Assembly: GCA_023379805.1 (NCBI GenBank)
Contig: JAMCPI010000014.1
Coordinates: 230,307-294,306 of the forward strand
Reading direction: 5' to 3'
Length of the DNA stretch: 64,000 nt
DNA from: Nitrososphaerota archaeon
GTDB lineage: Archaea; Thermoproteota; Nitrososphaeria; Nitrososphaerales; JACPRH01
Under the pieces are notes generated by a model, which ran no database searches, was not told where the DNA came from, and worked only from the letters and a program-made list of their open reading frames with translations. The position numbers were made by a program, and so were the translations under genes. Shown here one piece after another: positions 23,609 to 33,105 of the stretch (positions are counted from its first letter, which is position 1; the number at the start of each line of letters is the position of its first letter).

Positions 23609-24634
23609 TTGAGCGAACAGCCCCCAGCAGTGTTGAGAAGAAAAGTCGCTCAACGAATGCAGTATTACCTCAAGAAGAATTTTAGGCCAAACAGCCTTGC
23701 ATACCGGCTTCTAGCAGACTACCCAACTAGGCCTGGGAAAGGAATCCGACCAGCCTTCTGCCTCGCAGCAGCAGCATCAGTAGGAGGAGATTACAACAAC
23801 GCGGTCAACACAGGAGCCGCTATCGAACTGCTGCACAACGCATTCCTCATCAAAGACGACATCGTGGATCAATCTCTTTACCGAAGAGGCGATCTAACCT
23901 TGAACAGAAAATATGGTCTCGCCTTGGCGGCGAACGCAGGAGACGCTGTAAAAATCCTAAGCATGTCTCCAATGATTGACAACCTCTCAGTAATAGGGGT
24001 CAGAAAGTCGCTTCAGATAATCCTGGAGATACAGGAGATGGCTAGAAGAAGCGTTGAAGGACAGATTTTGGAGTTAACCTACGTGAGAAGTAACAGGGTC
24101 GATTTAAAACCAAAAGATTACTACACTATCTGTGAAAACAAGACCTGCTGGTACACCGTAATCACCCCGTGCAGAACAGGCATCATCATCGGCAGCGACT
24201 ACGCTACACCTGAACAGCTTGACACGATTACAAGGTTTGCCCTAAACCTAGGGCTGGCGTTCCAGATAACCGACGACACCTTGAACCTAACCTCAACACA
24301 GAAGGTGTACGGGAAGGAAATCAACGGAGACATCTTGGAGGGAAAAAGAACCCTGATGCTAATCCATCTCCTCAACTCCTGCACCGATCAGGAGAAAAGG
24401 AAGGTTCGACGCATCCTGAAAACGCAGCGAGAAGCCAAGACCGAAGCCGACATCACCTATGTAAGGGAACTCATGGAGAAATACGCTTGCCTCGAATATG
24501 CGCGTAACACAGCGGAGAGGCTTGCCTTAAAGGCTAGAGAAATCCTTCTCAACGAATGCGACTGGATGACGGAGAAAAGATGGAAACAATTCTTCCTAAA
24601 TCAAACGGACTACCTTGTAACACGTAAAAGATAA
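23609..24634 (+). CDS. Polyprenyl (geranylgeranyl-type) diphosphate synthase
   Basis: This 341-aa trans-prenyltransferase starts at TTG 23609. The first aspartate motif, LIKDDIVDQS (residues 81-90), followed by YRRGD, is intact. The second, QITDDTLNLT, has Asn where the usual DDxxD has its last Asp. KGIRPAF is the diphosphate-binding lysine/arginine region. The reaction adds isopentenyl units to allylic diphosphates; geranylgeranyl diphosphate is the usual archaeal product, but chain length cannot be set by eye. Three genes follow on the same strand (helical protein, lipocalin-like, SCP2). Confidence 0.9.
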   Translation: MSEQPPAVLRRKVAQRMQYYLKKNFRPNSLAYRLLADYPTRPGKGIRPAFCLAAAASVGGDYNNAVNTGAAIELLHNAFLIKDDIVDQSLYRRGDLTLNRKYGLALAANAGDAVKILSMSPMIDNLSVIGVRKSLQIILEIQEMARRSVEGQILELTYVRSNRVDLKPKDYYTICENKTCWYTVITPCRTGIIIGSDYATPEQLDTITRFALNLGLAFQITDDTLNLTSTQKVYGKEINGDILEGKRTLMLIHLLNSCTDQEKRKVRRILKTQREAKTEADITYVRELMEKYACLEYARNTAERLALKAREILLNECDWMTEKRWKQFFLNQTDYLVTRKR

Positions 24635-24667
24635 ATACGTCAACCCGCAAAAATCTGATTGACCCAG

Positions 24668-25090
24668 ATGAGCAAGAAAACGACTTTCAAGGGCATAAAT
24701 AATGAAGCAGTAGCAAAAAAGATTGGCAAGCCCTCCGTTATATCTAAGCCTGCGTCTAAGCCATCACTCATGCTTCTCGACCCAAGAATTATTGAACATG
24801 CTATGAACCGTATTACTGAGACCCTTAACGATCCTGCCTATCAAGAACAGTTAACGAAGCTAGCACAAGCCTCGATCTCAGATTCACTACAAACTCTTCA
24901 GAAGTTTAGACAATTCTCCACACATGCTTCCAAGCTGGACAGAGAAGGCATGAACTCACTCGTCAACAACTCAATCGGTGATCTAATGCGCGCTTACCTT
25001 CAATTCAACACCGACCTACTCATGCTATCACAGAAAATGTCTAGCAGATCACTAGATATTCTTGAAAAGGCTATTCAAGAGCAGCAGTAG
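24668..25090 (+). CDS. Helical protein of unknown function, phasin-like in appearance
   Basis: About 140 aa from the ATG at 24668; a TTG nine bases earlier is also possible. After a basic, Ser/Lys/Pro-rich start (KPSVISKPASKPSLMLLDP) it is almost all amphipathic helix (RIIEHAMNRITETLNDPAYQ; SIGDLMRAYLQFNTDLLML). This shape is like phasins or lipid-surface proteins, but I see no diagnostic motif, so that is only analogy. It lies 33 bases after the prenyl synthase gene and 29 before the lipocalin-like gene, suggesting one operon. Confidence 0.6.
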   Translation: MSKKTTFKGINNEAVAKKIGKPSVISKPASKPSLMLLDPRIIEHAMNRITETLNDPAYQEQLTKLAQASISDSLQTLQKFRQFSTHASKLDREGMNSLVNNSIGDLMRAYLQFNTDLLMLSQKMSSRSLDILEKAIQEQQ

Positions 25091-25119
25091 ACAGCGTAAA
25101 TGAGTTAGCCGGTATCCTG

Positions 25120-26256
25120 ATGGGGCTCTACCTTATCGAGGATACGGCACACATATCCTCATTCGCCTTACCGTCCATCTTCGCAGACCGACTCCCTCTT
25201 TACAAAGAATGGCACGACTTCGTATTCTACGATAGAAGAAAACACATATTCAGTTTTCTGAACTTCGGGGTATACGGAAACCCCTACGACGCCAAGCGCG
25301 GATACGGATTAGCTCTACTGTTCTTCATAGATCAACGAGGAAAAACCTTCGCTGAAATGAAAACCATAGCGTTAAAAGACCTGCAGGTATCGCCCTACAA
25401 TCCAGATTTCATCTGCGAAGACGCTAAAGTATTGTACTCAAAGAGCAACAACCTGTTCAACATTAAGGCTCAAATCGGCAAACTAGCCTGCGACCTCAAA
25501 CTTCCCGTTATTTTACCCCCAGTCACAAGTAAAGAAATCTTTCTCGACGTCGTGAGGATGCATCAAACAATAAACCTAGGAATGTCCCGAGCCGCTATGG
25601 AAATGTCTAAGCTATGGGATAACTGGGCTGAACTCCCAAGAATACCTGTCTCAGGAGAAGTCACATTAAACGACACCACCACCATCTCGATAGACACCCG
25701 CACAGGCTACCATGATCACGAAGGAGGCCGCTTCGACTGGAGCAGCACCTGGGGCTGGGACACAGGAGTAGTTCTCTGCGACCCCTCAGCTAGAAAAGAG
25801 CCTGAGAAGATAGAGTTCAGGTTCTACCGATGGGGCCCATCAGACAAATTATCTCACGGAGGAATAGTCATCGGACAAAGAAACGGTAAACAGAAGTATT
25901 TTGACAGCGGAAACATCCGCATCGAGAGAACCGGAAGATTCTCGAATGAATGGAGCGTAGTACCCGGAATTACACGACTACTATACCCAGACTATCATCC
26001 AGACGTCCCTGAAAAAATAGTTTTTTCAGCAAACGACAATCAAGACCAGCTAGACATAACCTTTACACCTAAAGGCCTATGCAGCATAGTCGCAGCGAGC
26101 GTTTGCGGTGAACCTGAAAGAGTATTCAACGAAATGTTTTGCAGCGCAACCATCAACGGACGCATCGGAGACACCGTTTACGACAAGACAATTCCAGGCT
26201 GGTTCGAATCCGTGAGACCGCGAGGAAGCGTAAAGCACTATGCCGTTGAAGCTTAA
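25120..26256 (+). CDS. CrtC/AttH-like lipocalin-fold protein (putative terpenoid or lipid enzyme)
   Basis: This 378-aa protein has a centre reading RTGYHDHEGGRFDWSS then TWGWDTGVVLCDP, close to the YHDHNWG...W motif of the AttH/CrtC/tocopherol-cyclase-like lipocalin group. CrtC members add water to carotenoid end groups and tocopherol cyclases close rings. The N-terminus is beta-rich (FVFYDRRKHIFSFLNFGVYG) and no signal peptide is seen. Between a prenyl synthase and an SCP2 protein, an isoprenoid or lipid substrate is a reasonable inference. The match rests on a few residues, so the exact family is uncertain. Confidence 0.55.
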   Translation: MGLYLIEDTAHISSFALPSIFADRLPLYKEWHDFVFYDRRKHIFSFLNFGVYGNPYDAKRGYGLALLFFIDQRGKTFAEMKTIALKDLQVSPYNPDFICEDAKVLYSKSNNLFNIKAQIGKLACDLKLPVILPPVTSKEIFLDVVRMHQTINLGMSRAAMEMSKLWDNWAELPRIPVSGEVTLNDTTTISIDTRTGYHDHEGGRFDWSSTWGWDTGVVLCDPSARKEPEKIEFRFYRWGPSDKLSHGGIVIGQRNGKQKYFDSGNIRIERTGRFSNEWSVVPGITRLLYPDYHPDVPEKIVFSANDNQDQLDITFTPKGLCSIVAASVCGEPERVFNEMFCSATINGRIGDTVYDKTIPGWFESVRPRGSVKHYAVEA

Positions 26257-26638
26257 ACAGTTCCTGAACGAACTGTTAGAAGTAATGGAGGAGGATTACC
26301 AGCAGCAGCTGCAGGAGATAATTAAAGACGCCCGGGGAATCACCTGCCTCCAGACCCTTGATAACGAGAAAGCTGTTATCCAGATAGATAGACGTAGAAT
26401 CAAAATATCAAGTAAAGCACCCAAGAAGCAGATCAACGTCCACATAACACTCTCCAGAAACTGCCTCTTCGAAATCCTCGAAGGCAGAATAACTCTTGAA
26501 CAAGCATTCTACTCAAAAGAACTCGAAGTACTCGGAGACCCAGCGACACTCCTAAGATGCTACCGCATCTGGGAAAGAATCATGAGCCTAGCTCGAACCT
26601 CAGCAAGAATAACCTTTCTAACATACAGACTCCGCTAG
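26240..26638 (+). CDS. SCP2 sterol-binding-domain protein
   Basis: This 132-aa protein carries VHITLSRNCLFEILEG and ITLEQAFYSKELEVLGDP, the pattern of SCP2 domains, which enclose a hydrophobic tunnel that binds lipids and acyl or prenyl chains. The start overlaps the previous gene by 17 bases, so translation is likely coupled. It probably carries or presents the substrate or product of the lipocalin-like protein. The ending is hydrophobic and basic (RITFLTYRLR). Confidence 0.7.
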   Translation: MPLKLKQFLNELLEVMEEDYQQQLQEIIKDARGITCLQTLDNEKAVIQIDRRRIKISSKAPKKQINVHITLSRNCLFEILEGRITLEQAFYSKELEVLGDPATLLRCYRIWERIMSLARTSARITFLTYRLR

Positions 26639-26664
26639 CCAAAGAGCACCGTAAAACCGGTCAG

Positions 26665-26699
26665 GCGTTACGCAGTGATCTCTGTTCCGCCTGTAACGC
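26665..26699. terminator. Inverted repeat between convergent genes
   Basis: GCGTTAC (26665-26671) and GTAACGC (26693-26699) form a 7-bp perfect stem with a 21-base loop in the short gap between the SCP2 gene and the oppositely oriented 80-aa gene. The position suits a two-way terminator. Confidence 0.45.
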
Positions 26700-26703
26700 T
26701 ACG

Positions 26704-26946
26704 CTACTGCGGCTTTGACGCTTTTATTTTATTTGTGATAGCTTGAAGCATGTTCACAGCGCCGTCCAGATGCTCCTTGAGCTTAGCGAGTTCTTCTGGA
26801 GCAACGCTTTTAGCCTCTCCTCTGGCGGCGGTCTCATAGATCCCGTTAAACAGCACAGCCACTGGAATTCTCTCAGCTACAGGTAGATTACTAGGACGTG
26901 TAACATTTGGGCCGGAACGAGTATCATTCTGCTTCTTTGGTGGCAT
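26704..26946 (-). CDS. 80-aa protein of unknown function
   Basis: MPPKKQNDTRSGPNVTRP gives a disordered basic start. A helical region with EELAKLKEHLDGAVNML and KIKASKPQ follows. I do not recognise it. It lies 3 bases downstream of the 300-aa gene on the same strand and is surely co-transcribed. It may be a partner or capping protein of that product; this is inference from spacing only. Confidence 0.55.
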   Translation of the reverse strand: MPPKKQNDTRSGPNVTRPSNLPVAERIPVAVLFNGIYETAARGEAKSVAPEELAKLKEHLDGAVNMLQAITNKIKASKPQ

Positions 26947-26949
26947 TTT

Positions 26950-27852
26950 CTAGACCTCCAATTCAATCGTAGGAACTTCAAAGCCATTTATTTTTAGGCC
27001 CGAGATGTTTATCCCATTCAGACTCATCGACATAGTGAAGCCGGAGCTCTGGACAGACCCTACATGAACATTGCCTGATAAGTCCTGCATCTTCAGCTTT
27101 GAGCATTTAATGTGGGAATTCACTTGAACAATCAACTGGAACTTTGCAATACCAAAGTTAGCCCAGTTAGAATATATTTTCTTCCCGCCGCCGGCTTCAA
27201 AACCCGCTGATTCAACGCTATCCATCTTGATGTTTGACGCCTGAACGTCTATAAACTCCATAGGAGGAACACGTATTCCTTCAGTTACAAACTGCCTCAT
27301 ATTTACTGTCTCAGTATTGACCGATTGTGGTCCCATTGGGTTAGGAACAGGAAGATCGAGTCCAAGAACAGATGGAAGACCAGTATGCATACTTGTATTC
27401 TTCATAGAAATCCCGTTTGCCTTCATAGAAGATACCGTGAGTGGCTGTTGCTCTTTCCCGCCGATGGACAGAGACGATATTGCAAATGGACCAAATGTTG
27501 TTTGAGCTATATCAAGCGATAATGTCCCAGGATCTATAGATAAGTCTCCAACACCAAACCAACCTGAGCTGACGCTACCAATGCCCACCTCGGTGCCTTC
27601 CTTACTTAGACAGTAGGTGTCAAACCCTAGATCAATACATATCCCGACCCAGTAAGATATGTAAAATCCAACGTCAACTTTCAACTGAGTATTTTTCATG
27701 GTTCCTGACACATAGTTGAATGATCCCTTGAAGTTGTTTAGCTTGATCTGGTTTACAACTATCGGGCCTACAAGTGCTTGCTGAATTGTAGTGAGACCAG
27801 CTTCGGATGAGGCGATCTTTGAAACTGGAAAATTAATCTCTTGAGAAGACAA
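26950..27852 (-). CDS. Repetitive beta-rich protein of unknown function
   Basis: This 300-aa protein has strands repeating at about 20-30 residue steps (LKLNNFKG-like, ISSLSIGGK, LTVSSMKANGISMKNTSM, NIKMDSVESAGFEAGG, VQSSGFTMSMSLNGINIS). It looks like a beta-helix or long sheet with many Ser/Gly turns. No signal peptide, enzyme motif or membrane helix is visible, although FYISYWVGICIDLGFDTYCL is locally hydrophobic and has two cysteines. I do not know the family. With the 80-aa gene it forms a two-gene unit converging on the isoprenoid/SCP2 cluster. Confidence 0.55.
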   Translation of the reverse strand: MSSQEINFPVSKIASSEAGLTTIQQALVGPIVVNQIKLNNFKGSFNYVSGTMKNTQLKVDVGFYISYWVGICIDLGFDTYCLSKEGTEVGIGSVSSGWFGVGDLSIDPGTLSLDIAQTTFGPFAISSLSIGGKEQQPLTVSSMKANGISMKNTSMHTGLPSVLGLDLPVPNPMGPQSVNTETVNMRQFVTEGIRVPPMEFIDVQASNIKMDSVESAGFEAGGGKKIYSNWANFGIAKFQLIVQVNSHIKCSKLKMQDLSGNVHVGSVQSSGFTMSMSLNGINISGLKINGFEVPTIELEV

Positions 27853-28051
27853 TGTAAAGCAATTACCTAGTCTCTAACCTTATTAATGTTTCTACGCCGC
27901 TAGAATTTACCTCATAGATTTATCTATGATCCACCGTTATCCTCAAGCTTAAGAAATGTCGCCGGGACTAAACTGCAAAATACTCGAATCACAATAATTG
28001 CGTTAGGAACGGAACTTAAATATCGCGCTCGACTTCACATTATGAGCCGTT

Positions 28052-30175
28052 TTGAGGGTATGGCCTGGCAAATCATATCCACTAGGTGCAAACTGGGATC
28101 CTGAGAGGAAGGGCGTCAACTTCGCGCTGTACTCCGAGAACGCAACAGGTGTAGAGCTCCTGCTCTTCGACGCCCTCGACGCAAAGGCACCTAGAGAAAC
28201 GGTGCAGCTTAAAGAAAAAACCGGGTTTACTTGGCACACCTATCTACCTGATGTTCTTCCCCGTCAGCTGTATGCTTACCGTGTAGACGGCCCGTACGAG
28301 CCTGAGAAGGGTTTGCGCTTCAACCCAGCTAAAGCACTGATAGATCCTTACGCTAAAGCCATAGCTGGAACCTTGCAGTATGATGATGCGCTCTTCGGCT
28401 ACTATGTTGGAGATCAGGTGACTGATATAACAAAAGATGATCGGGACTCCGCTCCTTACATTTCGAAATGCGTCGTCATCGATCCTGCGTATGACTGGGG
28501 GGATGATCGTCCACCGAAAATCCCGTGGAATGAAACGATAATCTATGAGGCTCATGTGAAAGGATTCACCAAGCAGCACCCGGAGGTTCCTGACAACAGG
28601 AAAGGAACCTATCTTGGCCTCGCATCTCAGCGAGTAATACAGTACCTGAAGGATCTCGGAGTAACTGCTGTGGAGCTGCTGCCTGTCCACGAGTCTATGG
28701 ATGAGAGAAGCCTCGTAGAGAAAGGGTTGAGAAACTACTGGGGATACAACACAATCGGCTTCTTCGCCCCAGACTGCAGATACTCCAGCTCAGGCATAAT
28801 GGGTGAACAGGTTGTCGAGTTCAAAGACATGGTGAAGGCGCTCCACCAAGCTGGAATAGAAGTAATACTTGACGTTGTATACAACCACACCGGCGAAGGA
28901 AACCACCTCGGCCCAACCATCAGCTTCCGCGGCATCGACAACACATCATACTACCGACTAGTCCCAGAAAACCCGCGGTACTACTACGACTTCACAGGCA
29001 CCGGCAACAGCCTAAACATGTCAAACCCCTACGTGCTGCAGCTAATCACAGACAGCCTAAGATACTGGGTGCAGGAGATGCATGTAGACGGCTTCCGCTT
29101 CGACCTAGCCTCAACCCTAGCCCGAGAGTTCTTCGAAGTAGATCGCCTCTCCAGCTTCTTCGACGTAATCCAGCAGGACCCAGTCATCTCCCAAGTCAAA
29201 CTCATAGCCGAACCCTGGGATCTCGGGCAAGGAGGCTACCAGATAGGAAACTTCCCACCCCTCTGGGCTGAGTGGAACGGAAAATACAGAGACACAGTGA
29301 GAAGGTTCTGGCGAGACGATCAAGGACAACTCATCGATTTAGCCTACCGACTAACAGGATCCAGCGATCTCTACCAAAGCGGAGGAAGAGCACCGCACGC
29401 AAGCATCAACTTCATAACCGCCCACGACGGCTTCACACTGCAAGACCTAGTTAGCTATAACGAGAAGCATAACGAAGCGAACAAAAACAACAATCAGGAC
29501 GGAACCGATGAAAACTACAGCTGGAACTGCGGCTTTGAGGGAATCACCTCCGACCCTCAGATCATTAATCTAAGGGATAAGCAGAAGAGAAACTTCATCT
29601 TAACACTCTTCCTATCTCAAGGCGTCCCGATGCTGCTGGGCGGCGACGAGATTGGAAGAACGAAGCAGGGCAACAACAATTCTTACTGCCAAGACAACGA
29701 GATAAACTGGTACGACTGGAACCTAGATGACCGGAAGAAGACGCTACTCGAATTCACTCGAAAAGTAATATCCTTCAGAAAGGAGCATCCAACACTCCGC
29801 AGAAGAAAATTCTTCCAAGGCCGAAACCTCTTCGGCTCCCAAGACAAAGACATCACATGGCTACAGCCTGACGGCAGCGAAATGATCGATCAGGCTTGGC
29901 AACGACCTCGAACCAACGCCATTGGAATGCTACTGGGTGGCAGCACAATCGGCGAAGTCAACGAAAGAGGGGAGCGAATAGCTGACGACACACTGCTCAT
30001 CATCCTAAACGCACATTACGAAGCAATCCAGTTCATGCTACCCAACTCAGGCAGCCACTGGGAACCCATACTCCACACATACGGACGCTCACTCACATCC
30101 CTAGAAAAAGCCGCAGCAGCCGGACAAAAAGTCAGAATCGAAGGACGATCAATCATGATATTCCGACTAATATGA
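28052..30175 (+). CDS. treX: Glycogen debranching enzyme GlgX/TreX
   Basis: This 707-aa GH13 isoamylase-type enzyme starts at TTG 28052 (RVWPGKSYPLGANWD). The N-terminal CBM48 is followed by the barrel with YNHTGEGNHLGP, nucleophile Asp in VDGFRFDLAS, acid/base Glu in LIAEPWDLG and the third Asp in NFITAHDGFTL. It cuts alpha-1,6 branches of glycogen or maltodextrin. The convergent neighbour treY suggests the TreX-TreY trehalose route, in which TreX supplies linear maltodextrin. A C-terminal beta-domain is present, so the length is normal. Confidence 0.95.
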   Translation: MRVWPGKSYPLGANWDPERKGVNFALYSENATGVELLLFDALDAKAPRETVQLKEKTGFTWHTYLPDVLPRQLYAYRVDGPYEPEKGLRFNPAKALIDPYAKAIAGTLQYDDALFGYYVGDQVTDITKDDRDSAPYISKCVVIDPAYDWGDDRPPKIPWNETIIYEAHVKGFTKQHPEVPDNRKGTYLGLASQRVIQYLKDLGVTAVELLPVHESMDERSLVEKGLRNYWGYNTIGFFAPDCRYSSSGIMGEQVVEFKDMVKALHQAGIEVILDVVYNHTGEGNHLGPTISFRGIDNTSYYRLVPENPRYYYDFTGTGNSLNMSNPYVLQLITDSLRYWVQEMHVDGFRFDLASTLAREFFEVDRLSSFFDVIQQDPVISQVKLIAEPWDLGQGGYQIGNFPPLWAEWNGKYRDTVRRFWRDDQGQLIDLAYRLTGSSDLYQSGGRAPHASINFITAHDGFTLQDLVSYNEKHNEANKNNNQDGTDENYSWNCGFEGITSDPQIINLRDKQKRNFILTLFLSQGVPMLLGGDEIGRTKQGNNNSYCQDNEINWYDWNLDDRKKTLLEFTRKVISFRKEHPTLRRRKFFQGRNLFGSQDKDITWLQPDGSEMIDQAWQRPRTNAIGMLLGGSTIGEVNERGERIADDTLLIILNAHYEAIQFMLPNSGSHWEPILHTYGRSLTSLEKAAAAGQKVRIEGRSIMIFRLI

Positions 30176-30242
30176 ATAATAAAAGAAGAAGCAACAACAA
30201 TAACAACCATCAGCCGCTCTCAACAGCTCAGATGGATATCAG

Positions 30243-33008
30243 TTATCTGTTAACTAGAAGCGCTACTGGGAAACCGTTTAGAACCTCTCCAAGCCGCAGC
30301 GATTTAGATGCACCTGAACCAACCAAACTCAGGCGTCTCCCAGTAAAGACATCTTCCCAAGAGTTAGGCGCATCGTCCAGAACCGTGATGCAGGTGTCTC
30401 CCCAAACGGACAGACCGTACGGGTTGCCGCCCACCTTGACAAGACCGGTTAGAAACCGTGGGACAACAATCACAGCCCACTCTGAACCTCTTCGTCTGCA
30501 GAAGGCAATAACGTGCTCTTTACGTTCACCGTCAACTGCAAGTGGAAGATATTCACCCTCCTCGAACAGTTCTCTCCGCATCCTTCGCGCACCCAAAGCC
30601 CTCCACACAGTATACAGCTTCACCCGCCCATCCTCAAACCTCTGCAGAAGAGCCGCTAGTTCATCACAACCCGGGTTTCTCATCTCGGTTAGCTTGCTCA
30701 GCATCCGGATCCGTCTCTGATAGTCAACAGGCTGCCGGTTGTCAGGATCGACCATGCTTAGGTTCCACAGCTCGCTGCCCTGATAGACATCAGGTACTCC
30801 GGGGACAGTTATTTTCAGCAGAGTCTGAGAAAGCGAGTTGAATACGCCGTAGAAGGCGATTCTTCTCTGGAACCTAAGAAAATCATCCAAGAACACATTA
30901 GGCGCTGAAGCGTCAAGGATCCTGTCTACAAATCCGGTCACAGCCAGCTCATGCTCAACATTAGGTTCGAGCCAAGAGCTCTCAGATTTAGCCTCCCTAA
31001 GCGCCTTCACCATATGCTCCTTAACGCGCTCCGCAAAACTCTCGTCAGGCTCGAATGGGAAGGCTCCAATCAGCGTCTGGTAAAGATAGTACTCCTCGTT
31101 CAAGGTGGGGACAAGCCGCTTCTTGATTCTACGCTTCTTCCCGAGGTTCATTTTTGACCAGCGCCTCAGTTTCAAACGCCACTCTGAAGGTATCTCGGAG
31201 AGCACGTTCAACCTAGCTCTAGCATCCTCACCTCTTTTCGTATCATGCGTAGATGAAGCGTTAAGCGAAAAGGGCCACCTGTCACGTCTAGTCCTGTTAA
31301 ACTCATGAAAAACCGCTACCGAAACACCGAAGACACCCGGATCACTACCAACCTCGTTAAGCGAAATAAACCGGTTGAACACGTAAAACGAAGTATCCTC
31401 CAATCCTTTAGCTGTAATAGGCCCTGTGAACTGCTGCAACCGCATAAAGCAGTGCAACACATCATCAGCATCAGCGGCAGCATCTTTCTCCTCACCCATC
31501 AGCTCTTCAAGAAGCTTATCGAGGCAGTCCACCTCATACGCCAGCCGCGGGTTACTCATCTTCACATGTTGAAGTGAAGACTTGATAATCCCAGTATCCT
31601 TCTCATCACACCCGCCATGCGACAGATATGTTCTGTAAACAGGAAACACAGCCATAATCTCAGTCAAGGCACTTCTAAGCCGGTTGAAGCTGAAACCCTT
31701 GCAAGCAGCTCTTTTAGATAATGCCTCTTCGAATAGCCACGCTAGATTATCCACATCGCCTCTGAACAGCTCCTTGACGACCTGCTTCTTGCACCGGTAT
31801 AGAACATCGCTATACGATGCTCTACGCTTCGTGAAGCCGGAGTAAATTGAGTCAAACTCTGATTCACTCTTCTCATCCACGAAAGCCTTGTTCAAGTAGT
31901 CAAGAGCATCGTAGCCGGTAGTCCCCTGAACAGGCCATGAGCTGGGAAGCTGCTCCTTCTCCATCAAAATCTTCTCCACAACGATGTAATCATCAGGCAC
32001 CCTTGCTCTCAAGGTTCGAAGATACCACTCCGGATCATGCAGACCATCCACGTGATCAACCCTCAACCCAGAGTATTGACCTTCATCGGCAGCCCGGAGA
32101 ATCAGCCGGTGAGTTTCCTGAAAAATCTCCTCGTCATCCATGCTGAGACAAATCAAGTCACTGATGTTGAAGAATCGACGGTAATCGATCTCCTTCATAG
32201 CTGTTCGCCAATGAGAAAGCTTGAAGATCTGTCGAGACAGAAGCCCATCAAGAAGCGCCCTGTCTTCACCGTTGTACTGAGCTAATACCTCATTCAACAG
32301 GTTATGGATTGCACCTGAACCACGTTGCAGCATCTTTACCCTGTCCTTCACCGCCTGCGCCTTTTCAGGAAGGATAAGCCCCTGCAGAAGACGCTTCACA
32401 TCACTTATCGCCGCCTGAAGCTGCTGACAGGCCTGATCATCGCCTTGAACTCGATTAAGACCTGTTTCAAGAATCTCAGGATACGACTCTATCCTGATGG
32501 GAAGCTCCATGTCGAAGTACCTTAAACGAAACTCACCGTCAAGGAAACCCAGCTTCAACTCACCAGCCTCTAAGCAGTCGGGATACTCCTTGCCGAGAAA
32601 CGGAGCCAACACCTTTCCCCGCAAACCCCTAGAATGGTGATGCCAGTCTATGTCGAAGAAGCCGAAGTATCTTGAATTCTCCTTAACCTCCAAAACATCT
32701 CTAAGCATACCGTTATCCACATGGTAAGCCATATGGTTAGGAACAACATCCTGCACCCAGCCGACACCGTGCCGCCTAAACGCCTCCATCATCCTGTCAA
32801 ACTCAGCATTAGAGCCCAGCTCAGGATTCAACAGATTGGTATCAGTAACATCGTATCCGTGCAAGCTTCCGCGGCGAGCCTTGAACACCGGAGAAGCATA
32901 GACATGCGAAACACCAAGCTCAGCAAGATACTCAGCCAACCTTTCAGCGTCTATGAACCTGAATGAAGAGTTAAACTGCAACCGATACGTAGCGATAGGC
33001 GGCCTCAT
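30243..33008 (-). CDS. treY: Maltooligosyltrehalose synthase TreY
   Basis: This 921-aa GH13 enzyme turns the reducing-end alpha-1,4 bond of maltodextrin into the alpha,alpha-1,1 bond of trehalose. The start MRPPIATYRLQFNSSFRF and then LGVSHVYASPVFKARRGSLH are diagnostic, as are VQDVVPNHMAY, GLRVDHVDGLHDP and DYIVVEKILMEKEQLPSSW. The usual partner TreZ, which releases trehalose, is not in the window. The gene converges on treX with 67 bases between, so the two are not one operon. Confidence 0.95.
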   Translation of the reverse strand: MRPPIATYRLQFNSSFRFIDAERLAEYLAELGVSHVYASPVFKARRGSLHGYDVTDTNLLNPELGSNAEFDRMMEAFRRHGVGWVQDVVPNHMAYHVDNGMLRDVLEVKENSRYFGFFDIDWHHHSRGLRGKVLAPFLGKEYPDCLEAGELKLGFLDGEFRLRYFDMELPIRIESYPEILETGLNRVQGDDQACQQLQAAISDVKRLLQGLILPEKAQAVKDRVKMLQRGSGAIHNLLNEVLAQYNGEDRALLDGLLSRQIFKLSHWRTAMKEIDYRRFFNISDLICLSMDDEEIFQETHRLILRAADEGQYSGLRVDHVDGLHDPEWYLRTLRARVPDDYIVVEKILMEKEQLPSSWPVQGTTGYDALDYLNKAFVDEKSESEFDSIYSGFTKRRASYSDVLYRCKKQVVKELFRGDVDNLAWLFEEALSKRAACKGFSFNRLRSALTEIMAVFPVYRTYLSHGGCDEKDTGIIKSSLQHVKMSNPRLAYEVDCLDKLLEELMGEEKDAAADADDVLHCFMRLQQFTGPITAKGLEDTSFYVFNRFISLNEVGSDPGVFGVSVAVFHEFNRTRRDRWPFSLNASSTHDTKRGEDARARLNVLSEIPSEWRLKLRRWSKMNLGKKRRIKKRLVPTLNEEYYLYQTLIGAFPFEPDESFAERVKEHMVKALREAKSESSWLEPNVEHELAVTGFVDRILDASAPNVFLDDFLRFQRRIAFYGVFNSLSQTLLKITVPGVPDVYQGSELWNLSMVDPDNRQPVDYQRRIRMLSKLTEMRNPGCDELAALLQRFEDGRVKLYTVWRALGARRMRRELFEEGEYLPLAVDGERKEHVIAFCRRRGSEWAVIVVPRFLTGLVKVGGNPYGLSVWGDTCITVLDDAPNSWEDVFTGRRLSLVGSGASKSLRLGEVLNGFPVALLVNR

Positions 33009-33105
33009 ATCCAGATACTACCCCAAACATCGATCCGCCTGCTCCAAGACCAGAATGTGACCACGAATGCCGGAGGATTCATTGTCACAATCTCTCCATC
33101 GCACC

